A DNA stretch of 64,000 nt from Larkinella punicea (GCF_003334855.1 NZ_QOWE01000015.1:124001-188000), one strand, 5' to 3'; shown: positions 26,807-36,925, counted from the first letter of the stretch. Numbers and translations: made by a program. The notes: generated by a model not told the origin, from the sequence alone.

Positions 26807-28471
26807 TTACCAGAAATACCCGTATAAAAGCACAATAATCGCCAGCACAACGGCGGCACCGATGGCGAAGCTGGAAGAGGTTTTGAACATGCTGCTGTCA
26901 ATCTCCAGCCCTTTGTCACTGGGTTTCTGAAGTCCCAGCACCACCATCACCGCAACACAGATCAGGAAGACAAACCCCATCGTATCGAGAAACGGAATGG
27001 TGTAGATTCCATCCGGGTTCGGGACGGCAAAACCGGTTGAGGCCAGAAATTCCAGATCCACCAGACCGGGCAACATATACTTGAAAAACAGCGACAACAG
27101 GAACCCGCCCACAATGGCGAACAAGGCCCCGGCCGAGTTGGTTTTTTTCCAGAAGAAACCCATGATAAAGGCGGCAAAAACGCCCGGCGACACCAGCCCC
27201 GTCATTTCCTGGATGAACTGAAAACCGCCTTTTTTGTCGATTCCCATAAACGGCGAAATGAAAATGGCCATCAGCATCGACACCCAGATGGCAATTCGAC
27301 CCACCCGAACCAGTTTCTTCTCGCTGGCATCCGGTGCAATGTATTTCTTGAAAATGTCAAGCGTGAAAATCGTAGAAATCGAGTTGGCTTTCCCGGCCAG
27401 AGACGCCACGACCGCAGCCGTCAGGGCGGCAAATGAAAGTCCTTTCAGACCGGCGGGCAGCAAATTGAGCAAAACCGGATAGGCATGATCTTTATTCACC
27501 TCGCCCGTAGCATCCAGCATTTCCTGTTGAAATAAGCCCTGCTGATAGAGCGTGTAGGCAGCAATCCCCGGCAAAACCACGATAATCGGCATCAGGAGTT
27601 TCAGGAAAGCCGCAAACAGGATCCCTTCCCGGGCGGTTTTCAAATCGGCACCCAGCGCGCGTTGCGTAATGTACTGGTTACAACCCCAGTAGTTTAGGTT
27701 CACAATCCACATCCCGCCGATCAGCACCGTTAGACCGGGCAATGACGCGTAGTGCGGATGGCCTTTCGGGAAGATCATGTGAAAATGGTCTTCTGATTTC
27801 GCCAGCATGTGGTTGAAGCCATTCAGTATGCCGGTGGTACCATTCTCCGAGGAAACCAGATTGACCGCCAGATAGGTGGTGGCCAGCCCGCCCAGAATGA
27901 GAAAAAACACCTGAATAACGTCCGTATAGCCAATGACTTTCATCCCGCCCAGGGTGATGATGACTGCAAAAACGGCCAGCGCGAACATACAGAACGTAAA
28001 ATTGAGTCCCGAAATGGTGGAAACTGCCAGCGCGCCCAAAAACAGAATCGACGTCAGGTTGACCAGGATATAGAGAAACAGCCAGAAAATGGCCATGATC
28101 ATGGCAACAGTGTTGTTATACCGTTTGGTCAGGAACTGCGGCATCGTAAAGATCCGGTTCTTGAGGTAAATCGGCATAAAAAAGACGGCGACCACAATCA
28201 GCGTAGCGGCAGCCATCCATTCATAAGTAGCAATGGCCAATCCCATCGCAAAACCGTCACCAGAGGCTCCGATGAACTGTTCCGCCGAAATGTTGGAGGC
28301 AATCAGCGACGAACCGATGGCCCACCAGGTCAATGACCCTTCGGCCAGAAAAAAATCGGTAGAGGAGGTTTCTTTGGTCTTTTTTCGTTGGTAAATCCAG
28401 TAGCCGTACGACGCTACAATGATGAAATAAATGAAGAAAACAACGTAATCGAGAGTCTGTAATTTTTGCAT
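26807..28471 (-). CDS. Sodium/solute symporter, SGLT-like
   Basis: A 554-aa membrane transporter of the sodium:solute symporter family with about 14 helices. The sugar-transporter subgroup is indicated by SSLIASNISAEQFIGASGDG in helix 1 and the run WIVNLNYWGCNQYITQRALG, which match vSGLT-type sodium/galactose carriers. The Met before QKLQTLDYVVFF is preferred because it places the start just before the first helix; the longer frame adds 28 polar residues. It is a single gene. Likely substrate is a sugar or sugar acid taken up with Na+, but the specific substrate is not certain. Confidence 0.92.
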   Translation of the reverse strand: MQKLQTLDYVVFFIYFIIVASYGYWIYQRKKTKETSSTDFFLAEGSLTWWAIGSSLIASNISAEQFIGASGDGFAMGLAIATYEWMAAATLIVVAVFFMPIYLKNRIFTMPQFLTKRYNNTVAMIMAIFWLFLYILVNLTSILFLGALAVSTISGLNFTFCMFALAVFAVIITLGGMKVIGYTDVIQVFFLILGGLATTYLAVNLVSSENGTTGILNGFNHMLAKSEDHFHMIFPKGHPHYASLPGLTVLIGGMWIVNLNYWGCNQYITQRALGADLKTAREGILFAAFLKLLMPIIVVLPGIAAYTLYQQGLFQQEMLDATGEVNKDHAYPVLLNLLPAGLKGLSFAALTAAVVASLAGKANSISTIFTLDIFKKYIAPDASEKKLVRVGRIAIWVSMLMAIFISPFMGIDKKGGFQFIQEMTGLVSPGVFAAFIMGFFWKKTNSAGALFAIVGGFLLSLFFKYMLPGLVDLEFLASTGFAVPNPDGIYTIPFLDTMGFVFLICVAVMVVLGLQKPSDKGLEIDSSMFKTSSSFAIGAAVVLAIIVLLYGYFW

Positions 28472-28606
28472 GACGGCAACTGTAAGCGGGGAAGAAATAA
28501 GCTTAGGATTATTACGACTCGAAAGATAATAATTTACAGAACATATTCTTGCCAATCTTCGTCTCTCGCGTAGATTATTGTTGTAAAGCGATATTCGCCA
28601 GAATAA

Positions 28607-29680
28607 TCAGATTTTGATGGTCTCCGGCACGATTTTCCGCAACCGGGGATTGGTTTTGAAGCGATGGGCCACAGTCAGCCGGTAGTTTCCGGTATGGATG
28701 GTGTAATTGTAAATGGGTGTTATGACCGACACCGAGCCATTGACCCAGCCGAGCGTTACACACCACAGATTGCTGTTGTAGCCCGCAACGACCCTGAAAA
28801 GGAGATCCGGACGCAGTGTGCTGTACGTCAATTTACCGGACTCAAAGGTCTCTTTGCTGAAGGTGGCATTCAAATTGGTCGTCAGCGAACCCGTGGCAAA
28901 CCAGTGCTGTCGGTAGACGTACGTGTAGGCATAGCCCGCACCGGGGCCAAATTTCACAAACCGCATTCGACGCACATCGGCTTCCGGGAAAACCGGCCGC
29001 AAAACGGAAGGATACAGCGCACTATCGCCCCGCATCATGCCGTAATACAATTGAAAACCCGCCAGAAACGTACCTGCCGATTTTTTCTGCCACTCATTTT
29101 GCACCAGAGCCGCCCGAAACGAAAACCGCCGAAAATTAAACACCCGCCGAATCGATGCGCCCACCAAATAAATACCCAGATCGGGACGCTGATAGTATTG
29201 ATCGGGGTTGGGCGACGCGTTGCCCCGGGGGGCGAGGTAGTACCCTTCATAAAATTGCCCAAATCCGTCGACAACCCATTTTCGCATATAAAGGTGCGTT
29301 TGGAGGTCAATGTCGCGGGTTTTGCCTTTTCCTTTGTTATTCAGAAACGAAAGGCCATACGCCAGGTTCAGCGTCAGGGCGTTGAAAGTGGCACCAATGC
29401 CTAAGTCCAGCGACGAATTGGGCTTGAAACGCAGCGTAGGACTCGGAATAACCGGGGTTGACAGAACAAACGAGGTGTATTTTTGGGAAAGATACAGCCG
29501 GCCGGTCAGTTTCCCAGGGAACGTCTTTACATACGTCGAGTCCAGCCCACGGCCCAGGAGGTTTTGTGCCAGCCCCGGCAAAACCGTCCCGATTACCAGA
29601 CAGACAACTGGAAAAACGAAAGGAAACGCCCGGTTCATGGAGCTGACAAACCCACGATTACCCTCCAAACGTCGCTTCAT
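28607..29680 (-). CDS. DUF4421 family exported protein
   Basis: A protein of 357 aa from the first ATG, which overlaps the stop of the upstream AsmA-like gene as ATGA. Met15 is an alternative that gives a cleaner signal peptide (MNRAFPFVFPVVCLVIG, cut after GLAQ). The mature part matches DUF4421: DSTYVKTFPGKLTGRLYLSQ, then alternating strands such as LGIGATFNALTLNLAYGLSF and WFATGSLTTNLNATFSKETF, which predicts an outer-membrane beta-barrel. The coupling to an AsmA-like gene suggests a role at the outer membrane. Function unknown. Confidence 0.85.
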   Translation of the reverse strand: MKRRLEGNRGFVSSMNRAFPFVFPVVCLVIGTVLPGLAQNLLGRGLDSTYVKTFPGKLTGRLYLSQKYTSFVLSTPVIPSPTLRFKPNSSLDLGIGATFNALTLNLAYGLSFLNNKGKGKTRDIDLQTHLYMRKWVVDGFGQFYEGYYLAPRGNASPNPDQYYQRPDLGIYLVGASIRRVFNFRRFSFRAALVQNEWQKKSAGTFLAGFQLYYGMMRGDSALYPSVLRPVFPEADVRRMRFVKFGPGAGYAYTYVYRQHWFATGSLTTNLNATFSKETFESGKLTYSTLRPDLLFRVVAGYNSNLWCVTLGWVNGSVSVITPIYNYTIHTGNYRLTVAHRFKTNPRLRKIVPETIKI

Positions 29681-32511
29681 CGGGAAAAGGTGGTGTCAAT
29701 TTTGTGGCGGCTCAATTCTTCCTGCCATTCCGAACGGAGGGTTTGCTTCTGGGCTTCAAAATCTCTGCGGCCAAACATTTTCATCCGGTATTTTCCAAGA
29801 TCGCGCTGCAATAGCAAGTGGTTTTTCAGGCCGCGGGAAGTTCGGGTCGAGTCCGGTTCCTGAATCTGCCGAATGCGTCGTTTATTATTGCCAAAGATTA
29901 AATCCGTCAGACTGATTTCCACCAGAAAAGCCGCTTTCTTGTTGAGTGTGTAATCGCCGTTCAGATGCAGATACGACAGGTTGCTGGACAAATTCAGATC
30001 CGGCATCAGAATTCGGTTTTCGTGGAGCAAAAACTGGGCTTCCACGTCTTCAAAATAGATGTGGCTCGTCTTGGACTTCGGCAAAAACCGCAGGGCTTGC
30101 TGAATGGGCTGGACTTCGATGAGTTCCATTTGCCGGATCGAGGCTTTGGTGTACGCCGTTATCTTCTTGATATCCGGCAAAAAATCGTTGTTCAATTCCG
30201 TCCGGAGCGACATGGCACAATCTACATTACCACGGATATTCTCGCTCTTCAGCACATCGATTCTCATCTCCTCTGCCGCCCGAAAAAGCAGGTGGAGATC
30301 CATTTTCTGGAGCGTTACATTGAGCGTTACCGGAAACCCTTCCGGACGCCCCAGTTTCATCAAGCCGTGGGAACCCAGCCGCCCGCCAAAAACATTCATC
30401 GTGAGCCGTTCCAGTTGCGCGGTTTCGTCTTTGATGACGGTTTTCAGACCAAAGTCGTCGCCTTTCAGCGTTTGGTAATCCAGCTTGCGGGCTTTCACTT
30501 CCACATCGAACTGGTAATCGTTCAACGCGGATTTTTTTTGCTGCGAAACCGGCCTTTTGTAAGTAGCCTGCATACTGTTCAATCCAGACAATAAACCCAC
30601 CAGACGTTGCAGATCCAGCCGTTCATACGACAGGCTCAAGGCCGCATAGGGCGCCTGAATCCCATCCGGGGTCAATTGAAAGTGACCCAGTCCGGCGATC
30701 GATCCGCCCAGGGTGGTGCGGCAACGAAGCTGCGGAACCCGAACCCGTTCTCCTTTTTTGTGAACCACGAACGACATATCGCTCAAATCTTCCCGAGACG
30801 GCAACCGAATGCGATCAATCCGAATGACGGCGGAGTACTCGGTGCCGAACAACAGCCCGGCCAGCAAACTATCGGTTGAAGTCGGTATTTTGGGAGGACC
30901 CGACCGCCGGGCTGACGGGGGGAGCGGTTTTGAGAAATCCAGTTCCTGCCAATGCGCAGCCAGTTTGGTCCGAACCGGGTACGTAGTCCGATTGCCACCC
31001 AGAGCATACCGGAGCAGATTGGTTATTTCACCGTTAATTTTGAAAAACCGGCCATCCAGTTTCCCCACCACTTCCCGAATCCGAAGCATGTTGTTTTCCG
31101 GAATAAAGTGAATATCTGCATTGAGCGCCGTACACCGACCCGACGGTTTTGGAAAATGAAGGCAACCATCTTTAACGCGAAGCGTCCCTTTCCAGAACGG
31201 TTCATTGGGGGCGGGTTTAACCACAGTGGAATACAGCAGCGGACTGCGAACGGCCAGGTTGATGGCGGCCGTTCCGGAATAAAGCGAGTCGCCGGGCCAG
31301 TTCATCAGTTGGGCCAGTTGTTGCAGCGACAATTTCCCCTGAATGGTGGCATCGGCGACCGGCGACACCAGATTGGCCAGCGTACCGCGCACCACGAGCG
31401 TATCGTCGCCCGATTGAACCCGAAACTGCTGAAGCGTCAGTTTGGTGGTTTCGCGGGCGTTCCGGGCGCCGTTGTTCCAGTTTCCCCGCACCTGCACGGT
31501 TTGAAAAACCACCGGCGTTTTGGGCCAGTGGTAATTTTGAGCCTGGAGTTGAAAGCTGATGTCATTGTGGGGCCGCACCGTCGTGCTGCTCTGTCCGCTC
31601 ATTCGAAACCGGAAAGCGACTTTCCCCTTCATGTCGGCATCACCGGCATACCGTTTGAGCGAGTCCGGTAATAATGCCGCCAGAAATTCGTGAGCCGGTT
31701 GCAGTCCGTTCAAACCGATGTTCAGATCCATGCCCTGGTTTTCGGGGAGTTTCCGGTGACTGCCCGTCAGATGAATGGGCGACCCGTTGACCAGAAGCTG
31801 GCTTTGGCTGAACGTTCCGGTTTTGGTCGTCGGGTTATATTCATACCGGACATTGGCCGTGAAAGCCTGCGCCCGAAACAGCATCAGGTTCCGGTTTTTA
31901 ATAAAGTCGATGGCGCCCTCGACGGTTCCCTGCAATTGCAGCGTCGGGTGGTTAAGGTGTCCATTTAGATCGGCATTCCGGATGGTCATCGAAAACGCAT
32001 TCTTTTTGTAGTCATTTTCAACGATCACCGTGGCGTCTTCGATCCGGATTTCGGGAATGGCAATCGAATGCGTGTGACTGGTGTCCGACCGGGTTTCGGC
32101 TTTCCAGACCAGCCCGGTTTTTTGCCCGGTCGAGTCAACCCGCTGGTGATACCGAACGCCTTTCAGCAAGATCTTCTTCACCGTCCGGCTTTCCCGGAAA
32201 ATGTCAGAGAGCCTGATCACCAGATTGGCCTGATCGACGCCCACAATTTCCATTGGTTGTGGGCCCTGGTTGTCGTGAATCGACACATCGTTGAGTTGGA
32301 TCGCCAGATTTGGAAAGTGACTGAGCAACGAAAAATTTACGCCAAAATCGGCCAGACGCTGTTCGGTGTGGCTGGCAAATTCATTGCGAACGGCCAGAAT
32401 GACTTTTTCTTTGTAGACGGTTGTCAGCAAAAGTGGAATCAGCAAGCCCACCACCAGCAGAACGCCAGCCAGAGCGGCTCCTATTTTTATCCAGTGAGAA
32501 AACCTCGCCAT
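29677..32511 (-). CDS. AsmA-like inner-membrane-anchored protein
   Basis: A 944-aa protein with one N-terminal membrane helix (about residues 8-30, IGAALAGVLLVVGLLIPLLL) and a long periplasmic part rich in beta strands. The AsmA pattern is seen in NLAIQLNDVSIHDN near the N-terminus and in the C-terminal AsmA_2-like region (DFGLKTVIKDETAQLERL, GRLGSHGLMKLG). AsmA-like proteins are bridge-like carriers for phospholipids between membranes in proteobacteria; that role here is inference. An earlier TTG would add 13 residues without a reason. Coupled by ATGA overlap to the DUF4421 gene. Confidence 0.85.
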   Translation of the reverse strand: MARFSHWIKIGAALAGVLLVVGLLIPLLLTTVYKEKVILAVRNEFASHTEQRLADFGVNFSLLSHFPNLAIQLNDVSIHDNQGPQPMEIVGVDQANLVIRLSDIFRESRTVKKILLKGVRYHQRVDSTGQKTGLVWKAETRSDTSHTHSIAIPEIRIEDATVIVENDYKKNAFSMTIRNADLNGHLNHPTLQLQGTVEGAIDFIKNRNLMLFRAQAFTANVRYEYNPTTKTGTFSQSQLLVNGSPIHLTGSHRKLPENQGMDLNIGLNGLQPAHEFLAALLPDSLKRYAGDADMKGKVAFRFRMSGQSSTTVRPHNDISFQLQAQNYHWPKTPVVFQTVQVRGNWNNGARNARETTKLTLQQFRVQSGDDTLVVRGTLANLVSPVADATIQGKLSLQQLAQLMNWPGDSLYSGTAAINLAVRSPLLYSTVVKPAPNEPFWKGTLRVKDGCLHFPKPSGRCTALNADIHFIPENNMLRIREVVGKLDGRFFKINGEITNLLRYALGGNRTTYPVRTKLAAHWQELDFSKPLPPSARRSGPPKIPTSTDSLLAGLLFGTEYSAVIRIDRIRLPSREDLSDMSFVVHKKGERVRVPQLRCRTTLGGSIAGLGHFQLTPDGIQAPYAALSLSYERLDLQRLVGLLSGLNSMQATYKRPVSQQKKSALNDYQFDVEVKARKLDYQTLKGDDFGLKTVIKDETAQLERLTMNVFGGRLGSHGLMKLGRPEGFPVTLNVTLQKMDLHLLFRAAEEMRIDVLKSENIRGNVDCAMSLRTELNNDFLPDIKKITAYTKASIRQMELIEVQPIQQALRFLPKSKTSHIYFEDVEAQFLLHENRILMPDLNLSSNLSYLHLNGDYTLNKKAAFLVEISLTDLIFGNNKRRIRQIQEPDSTRTSRGLKNHLLLQRDLGKYRMKMFGRRDFEAQKQTLRSEWQEELSRHKIDTTFSR

Positions 32512-32597
32512 GCTTTTACAGACAGATCGTTGAGCAATCGAATCCGGCAAAATAGCCGGTTTTAACTAAACACCCATCAACGGCACACTGTTCGACC

Positions 32598-33437
32598 CTA
32601 CAGAATGATCGTCCGATTCTGGTGAATGAAAACGCGGTCGTTGAAAACCAGTTTCAGCGCCTGCGACAGCACGATTTTTTCCACGTCTTTTCCTTCCGTA
32701 GACATATCGGCCGCCGTGTGCCGGTGGTCGACTTCCTTGATGTTTTGGGCAATAATCGGGCCTTCATCCAGATCGTTGTTCACGAAGTGAGCGGTGGCTC
32801 CGATGATTTTGACGCCCCGTTCATACGCCTGCCGATACGGATTGGCGCCCATGAAGGCCGGCAAAAACGAGTGGTGAATGTTGACAATCCGGTTCGGAAA
32901 CTTTTTCACAAACGTCGGCGTCAACACCCGCATGTATTTGGCCAGCACGATGTATTCCGGTTCATAAATCGACAGGGTCCGGGTGATGGCCTCCTCGTGT
33001 TCTTCCCGGGTTTTGTGCTCGTGGGTTACATAGTGAAACGGAATACCGAACTTGCTGACCAGCGGCTGGAGTGTGTTGTAGTTGCTGACCACCGCCAGAA
33101 TATCGGCATCGAGTTCATTAAAAGCATACCGAATCAGCAGTTCGGCCAAACAATGGTGCTCCTTTGTAACAAAAACAATAATATTTTTCTTTTTTTTGGG
33201 ATTAATACGGAGATTGATGCCCGGTGGTAAGGTCTGTTGTAAGTTATCAGACAAAACGGATGAATCATAGTTACCTTCGAACTCGGTACGCATAAAAAAC
33301 TGCCGGTCGGGGCTTACATATTCGTCGTTTCGGATGATATTCAGATTGTAATGCGCCAGTACGCCGGTGACGCGGTGAATGAGTCCCGTGCTATCGGGGC
33401 CGTCCATTAACAGAATGTGACGTGTTTCGGTTGACAT
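32598..33437 (-). CDS. purU: Formyltetrahydrofolate deformylase
   Basis: A 279-aa enzyme that hydrolyses 10-formyl-tetrahydrofolate to formate and tetrahydrofolate, balancing one-carbon pools. An N-terminal ACT domain (residues 1-80: LLMDGPDSTGLIHRVTGVLA) precedes the formyl-transferase fold. The catalytic triad region is visible in VNIHHSFLPAFMGANPY and GATAHFVNNDLDEGPII, containing the conserved Asn/His/Asp. Length is typical. Single gene, divergent from the glycogen synthase gene with 102 bases between the starts. Confidence 0.95.
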   Translation of the reverse strand: MSTETRHILLMDGPDSTGLIHRVTGVLAHYNLNIIRNDEYVSPDRQFFMRTEFEGNYDSSVLSDNLQQTLPPGINLRINPKKKKNIIVFVTKEHHCLAELLIRYAFNELDADILAVVSNYNTLQPLVSKFGIPFHYVTHEHKTREEHEEAITRTLSIYEPEYIVLAKYMRVLTPTFVKKFPNRIVNIHHSFLPAFMGANPYRQAYERGVKIIGATAHFVNNDLDEGPIIAQNIKEVDHRHTAADMSTEGKDVEKIVLSQALKLVFNDRVFIHQNRTIIL

Positions 33438-33539
33438 GAACGAATTGATAATTTGAAAGTTAGTGTAAAAGTAGTAAAATCACCTCGCGAATCGCCTTTC
33501 CCGACTGAATAAGGCAGGCTAGCCACCCTAACAAATTGT

Positions 33540-35360
33540 ATGGCATTGGAATCGATGTTCTCTGCATCTAAGCGAAAATTACTAATTGAAGTGGCCTGGG
33601 AAGTTTGTAACCAGGTCGGCGGTATCTATACCGTAATCCGGTCGAAGGTACCGTCGATGGTCGAGAAATGGGATAATGACTACATCCTGCTGGGCCCGTA
33701 TTTTCCACAACGGGCCGCCGTTGAATTTGAACCGATTACGCACGACGACGGCACCGAAATCGGCCGTGTCGTGCTGAACATGCGCTCGCGGGGGCTGGAT
33801 GTTCAATATGGTCACTGGCTCATCACGGGCAAACCGCGCGTGGTTCTTTTCGGTATTGCAAGCCTTGGAACGGCCATCGACCAAGTGAAATTCCAGCTTT
33901 GGGAACGTCACCAGATTTCGACACTGGGTGTCGAAGACCTGGTCAATCAGGTAGTTGGCTTCGGTGAACTGGTGCGCATTTTCCTGACCGAACTGGCCGC
34001 TGAAAGTGCTAAGCACGTCGATATCGTGGTTCATTTTCACGAGTGGATGGCCAGCAGCGGTTTGCCAGATTTGCGGAAAGACAATGTGAAGGTCGCAACG
34101 GTTTTCACCACCCACGCCACCATGCTCGGTCGCTATCTGGCCCAGAATGAATCCGGTTTTTACGGAAAACTTCCCTTTTTCGACTGGCAGCGCGAAGCCA
34201 AACACTACAACATCGAGGCTCAGGCAACGATTGAGCGGCTTTCAGCCCAGCTTTCCCACGTTTTCACAACCGTCAGCGACGTTACGGCCCGCGAGTGTGA
34301 AGTGTTTCTAGGCCGCGTTCCCGACCTGATTCTGCCCAACGGTTTGAATATCGTCCGGTTTACGGCGGTTCACGAATTCCAGAATCTGCACGTCAAGTTC
34401 AAGGAGCGGATTCATGAGTTTATCATGGGCCACTTCTTCCAGAGTTATTCATTCGATCTGGAAAAAACACTGTATTTTTTCACATCAGGCCGGTTTGAGT
34501 TCAGCAACAAAGGCTACGACATAACGCTCGAAGCACTCGCCCGGCTGAACTGGAAAATGCGGGAAGCCAATATGGATATGACCGTTGTCATGTTCATGAT
34601 TACCAAGCAACCCTTCAAGTCCATCAATCCCGACGTCTTGCACAGCCGGGCACTGCTGGACGAGATTCAGGAAACTTGTAAAGCCATTGAAAATCAACTC
34701 GGTGATAAGTTATTTTTGAATGCGGCTTCCGGCGAAGACATCAATTTGCCGGACTTGAATCAGTTTGTGGATGAATACTGGCGGCTCCGGCTCCGACGAA
34801 CCATTCAGAGCTTCAAGACCAAGCAACTGCCGCCGTTTTTGACGCACGATCTGGTTGAAGAAGATGATATGGTGCGGTTTATCCGGCAGGTTCAGTTGGT
34901 CAACAATGCCCACGACCGGGTGAAAGTCGTTTACCACCCCGACTTCATTTCCTCCACCAATCCGCTTTTCGGGCTCGATTACGGCCAGTTTGTGCGGGGG
35001 TGTCACCTGGGCGTTTTTCCGAGCTACTACGAACCGTGGGGCTACACGCCCCTGGAATGCGTGGTGCGGGGCATTCCGACCGTCACCAGCGACCTGTCCG
35101 GTTTTGGTGATTTCATCATGCAGATCATGCGGGATTATGAAAATCGGGGTATTTACGTCGTGAACCGGAAAACGCAAACCTTCAACGAAGCCGCCGATCA
35201 GCTTGCCAACATCATGTTCCGCTTCGTCCGGCTTTCACAACGCGACCGAATTACCCAGCGGAACCGCGTCGAAAACATTGCCGAAGTCTTCGACTGGACC
35301 AACCTCCGTTCGTATTACGACACCGCCCACGATCTGGCTTTAAAGCGTAGAAAACCGTGA
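33540..35360 (+). CDS. Glycogen synthase of the GT3 (eukaryote-type) family
   Basis: A 606-aa glycosyltransferase. The N-terminus (EVAWEVCNQVGGIYTVIRSK) and the pattern VVHFHEWMASSGLP, VATVFTTHATMLGRYLA, PNGLNIVRFTAVHEFQNLH and FPSYYEPWGYTPLECVVRGI match the GT3 family of fungal and animal glycogen synthases, which use UDP-glucose, and not the bacterial GT5 GlgA. GT3 enzymes are known in Bacteroidota. Met6 is an alternative start. No branching or debranching enzyme is nearby, so this is a stand-alone glycogen gene. The family is clear; donor specificity is by family. Confidence 0.88.
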   Translation: MALESMFSASKRKLLIEVAWEVCNQVGGIYTVIRSKVPSMVEKWDNDYILLGPYFPQRAAVEFEPITHDDGTEIGRVVLNMRSRGLDVQYGHWLITGKPRVVLFGIASLGTAIDQVKFQLWERHQISTLGVEDLVNQVVGFGELVRIFLTELAAESAKHVDIVVHFHEWMASSGLPDLRKDNVKVATVFTTHATMLGRYLAQNESGFYGKLPFFDWQREAKHYNIEAQATIERLSAQLSHVFTTVSDVTARECEVFLGRVPDLILPNGLNIVRFTAVHEFQNLHVKFKERIHEFIMGHFFQSYSFDLEKTLYFFTSGRFEFSNKGYDITLEALARLNWKMREANMDMTVVMFMITKQPFKSINPDVLHSRALLDEIQETCKAIENQLGDKLFLNAASGEDINLPDLNQFVDEYWRLRLRRTIQSFKTKQLPPFLTHDLVEEDDMVRFIRQVQLVNNAHDRVKVVYHPDFISSTNPLFGLDYGQFVRGCHLGVFPSYYEPWGYTPLECVVRGIPTVTSDLSGFGDFIMQIMRDYENRGIYVVNRKTQTFNEAADQLANIMFRFVRLSQRDRITQRNRVENIAEVFDWTNLRSYYDTAHDLALKRRKP

Positions 35361-35375
35361 TAGAGAAGTTAGAGA

Positions 35376-35461
35376 AAAGACAAGAGAGGAAAGACTGAAT
35401 TACCACTAAAAGACAAAAGACGAAAGAATTCCACAGCGGTTTCCTTTCGTCTCTTGTCTTT
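35376..35461. repeat. Palindrome and direct repeat between the glycogen synthase and DUF349 genes
   Basis: Two purine-rich direct copies (35376-35393 and 35409-35426, consensus AAAGACAAGAGACGAAAG) are followed by the reverse complement at 35444-35461. The inner pair matches at 17 of 18 positions around a 17-base loop. The outer copy can pair with the same right arm (16 of 18), so two alternative hairpins are possible. It fills the 123-base gap between two convergent genes. Confidence 0.75.
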
Positions 35462-35483
35462 ATTCTTTACTCTATCGTCTATC

Positions 35484-36854
35484 TCAATATTGACTCAGTT
35501 CTTTATTGAACTCACTCAGTATCTGTTCCTTCATCGCAATTTTCCGTTTTTGCGTGTTCATTTTGCTCATCATCATTTTGTCCGCATCCTCGTTGCCGGG
35601 ACGCCCCATGGTATCCATGCTGCTCATCGACATGGCCAGGTCGCTTTTTTCGCGACGAACGAGATACTCCAGTTCCCGAACTTTCGTGCGTATCTGCTCG
35701 GAGCGGCTTTTCAGTTCGAAGGCCGGGTATTTGCGGCTGATGACGCGTTCGAGATAATTTAACTCGAAGATTTTATCGCACGACGACCGGAAACGCTCGG
35801 AAACCGCTTTATCGACCAGTTTGAATGGAATCTTGATTTCTTTCCACTGGTTCAACAGTTCTTTGGCCCGATCGGCAGCGGCCGGAATGTTCGACTGTTT
35901 CGCCAGTTTTTCGGCTTCGTCGGCCATTTTCATTTGCTGCTCCACGCGTGGGTCAATCCGAACTTTCGGCTGAATTCCGCGCGCCAGGTTGTAGCGGTCG
36001 AAGATGGTTTTGGTGGCCCGGCGGTATTTTTTGAGGATTTTTCCGGATTTCTTGATCGGCACTTCGCCCACCTCTTTCCAGTCGTTGTTCAGATTCCGAA
36101 CGAGGTGATAGGCTTCCGTCAGCACTTTCATGTACCGTTCTTCGGCGACATTAGCCCGTTCGAGGGCTTCACCTTCCAGACCGTCGCGTTTGAAGGGGCG
36201 GCTGCGGTCGGCTTCGTAAATGCTCCGAACGGCCCGTTCGGCCTGCCAGATCAGGTTATCATAGCGATCCATGCGCTCCTGAATCACCTTGTTCTGTTCA
36301 TTGAAGAATTCGCGCCGACGCTGAAAAAAGCCATCGAGGGTATCGCTAAAACGCGTCTCGATGGTTTCGTCCAGTTCTTTATCGACCGGCCCGGTTTTTA
36401 TCCACTTTAACTTGATCTCCTGTAATTTCTCCGCCGTTTCGCGCCATTCCGTGCTGTCGGCGACCTGTTCGGCTTCCGCCAGCAAAGCGTGCTTGATTTC
36501 GAGATTTTTAAGTTGGTTCGTCCGAATCAGTTCGACCAGGACTTCTTCCTGTTCATCGAGCCGGTTCAGCAGCGGAATGAAGTTACCAATCGCGTCGAAA
36601 CTCAGTAATTTTTTCCGCAGTTGAACGAGTTTAGTCAGGTACGACCCCTTGTTCTGAGCCTCCTCAACTTCCTGCTCTAACTGGTTTACTTTGTTTTCGG
36701 CAATTGTAAACCTATTTTTGAAATAATCGAGCGCTTCCTGTTCTGTGCGTTTCACTTCACCGATTTGTCGGTCCGGATAGCTGAGGTAGCTCGATAAGAA
36801 TACCTTTCCGTCTTTGACGTAACCGTATTCGTCTACCAATTGAGCTTGTTCCAT
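35484..36854 (-). CDS. DUF349 family protein
   Basis: A 456-aa, highly charged, predicted mostly helical protein with at least three DUF349 units, marked by repeats such as WRETAEKLQEIKLKWIKTGP, NNDWKEVGEVPIKKSGKILK and LLNQWKEIKIPFKLVDKAVS. The N-terminal 120 residues and the C-terminus are coiled-coil-like. DUF349 proteins are widespread in Bacteroidota; function is not established, though a link to cell size or nucleic-acid binding has been proposed in other phyla. Divergent from EttA, whose start is 71 bases away. Confidence 0.88.
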   Translation of the reverse strand: MEQAQLVDEYGYVKDGKVFLSSYLSYPDRQIGEVKRTEQEALDYFKNRFTIAENKVNQLEQEVEEAQNKGSYLTKLVQLRKKLLSFDAIGNFIPLLNRLDEQEEVLVELIRTNQLKNLEIKHALLAEAEQVADSTEWRETAEKLQEIKLKWIKTGPVDKELDETIETRFSDTLDGFFQRRREFFNEQNKVIQERMDRYDNLIWQAERAVRSIYEADRSRPFKRDGLEGEALERANVAEERYMKVLTEAYHLVRNLNNDWKEVGEVPIKKSGKILKKYRRATKTIFDRYNLARGIQPKVRIDPRVEQQMKMADEAEKLAKQSNIPAAADRAKELLNQWKEIKIPFKLVDKAVSERFRSSCDKIFELNYLERVISRKYPAFELKSRSEQIRTKVRELEYLVRREKSDLAMSMSSMDTMGRPGNEDADKMMMSKMNTQKRKIAMKEQILSEFNKELSQY

Positions 36855-36925
36855 TATTTTACTCTTTAAGACTAAGCTATGGGTTTAATTGTTGATATTT
36901 GCCACCTAAAAAAGTAATCAAACCA

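Noticed and set aside
35376-35461. The purine-rich direct repeats as a CRISPR array or a binding-site array
   Set aside because: Only two copies, with a complement after them; a palindrome explains the pattern better.
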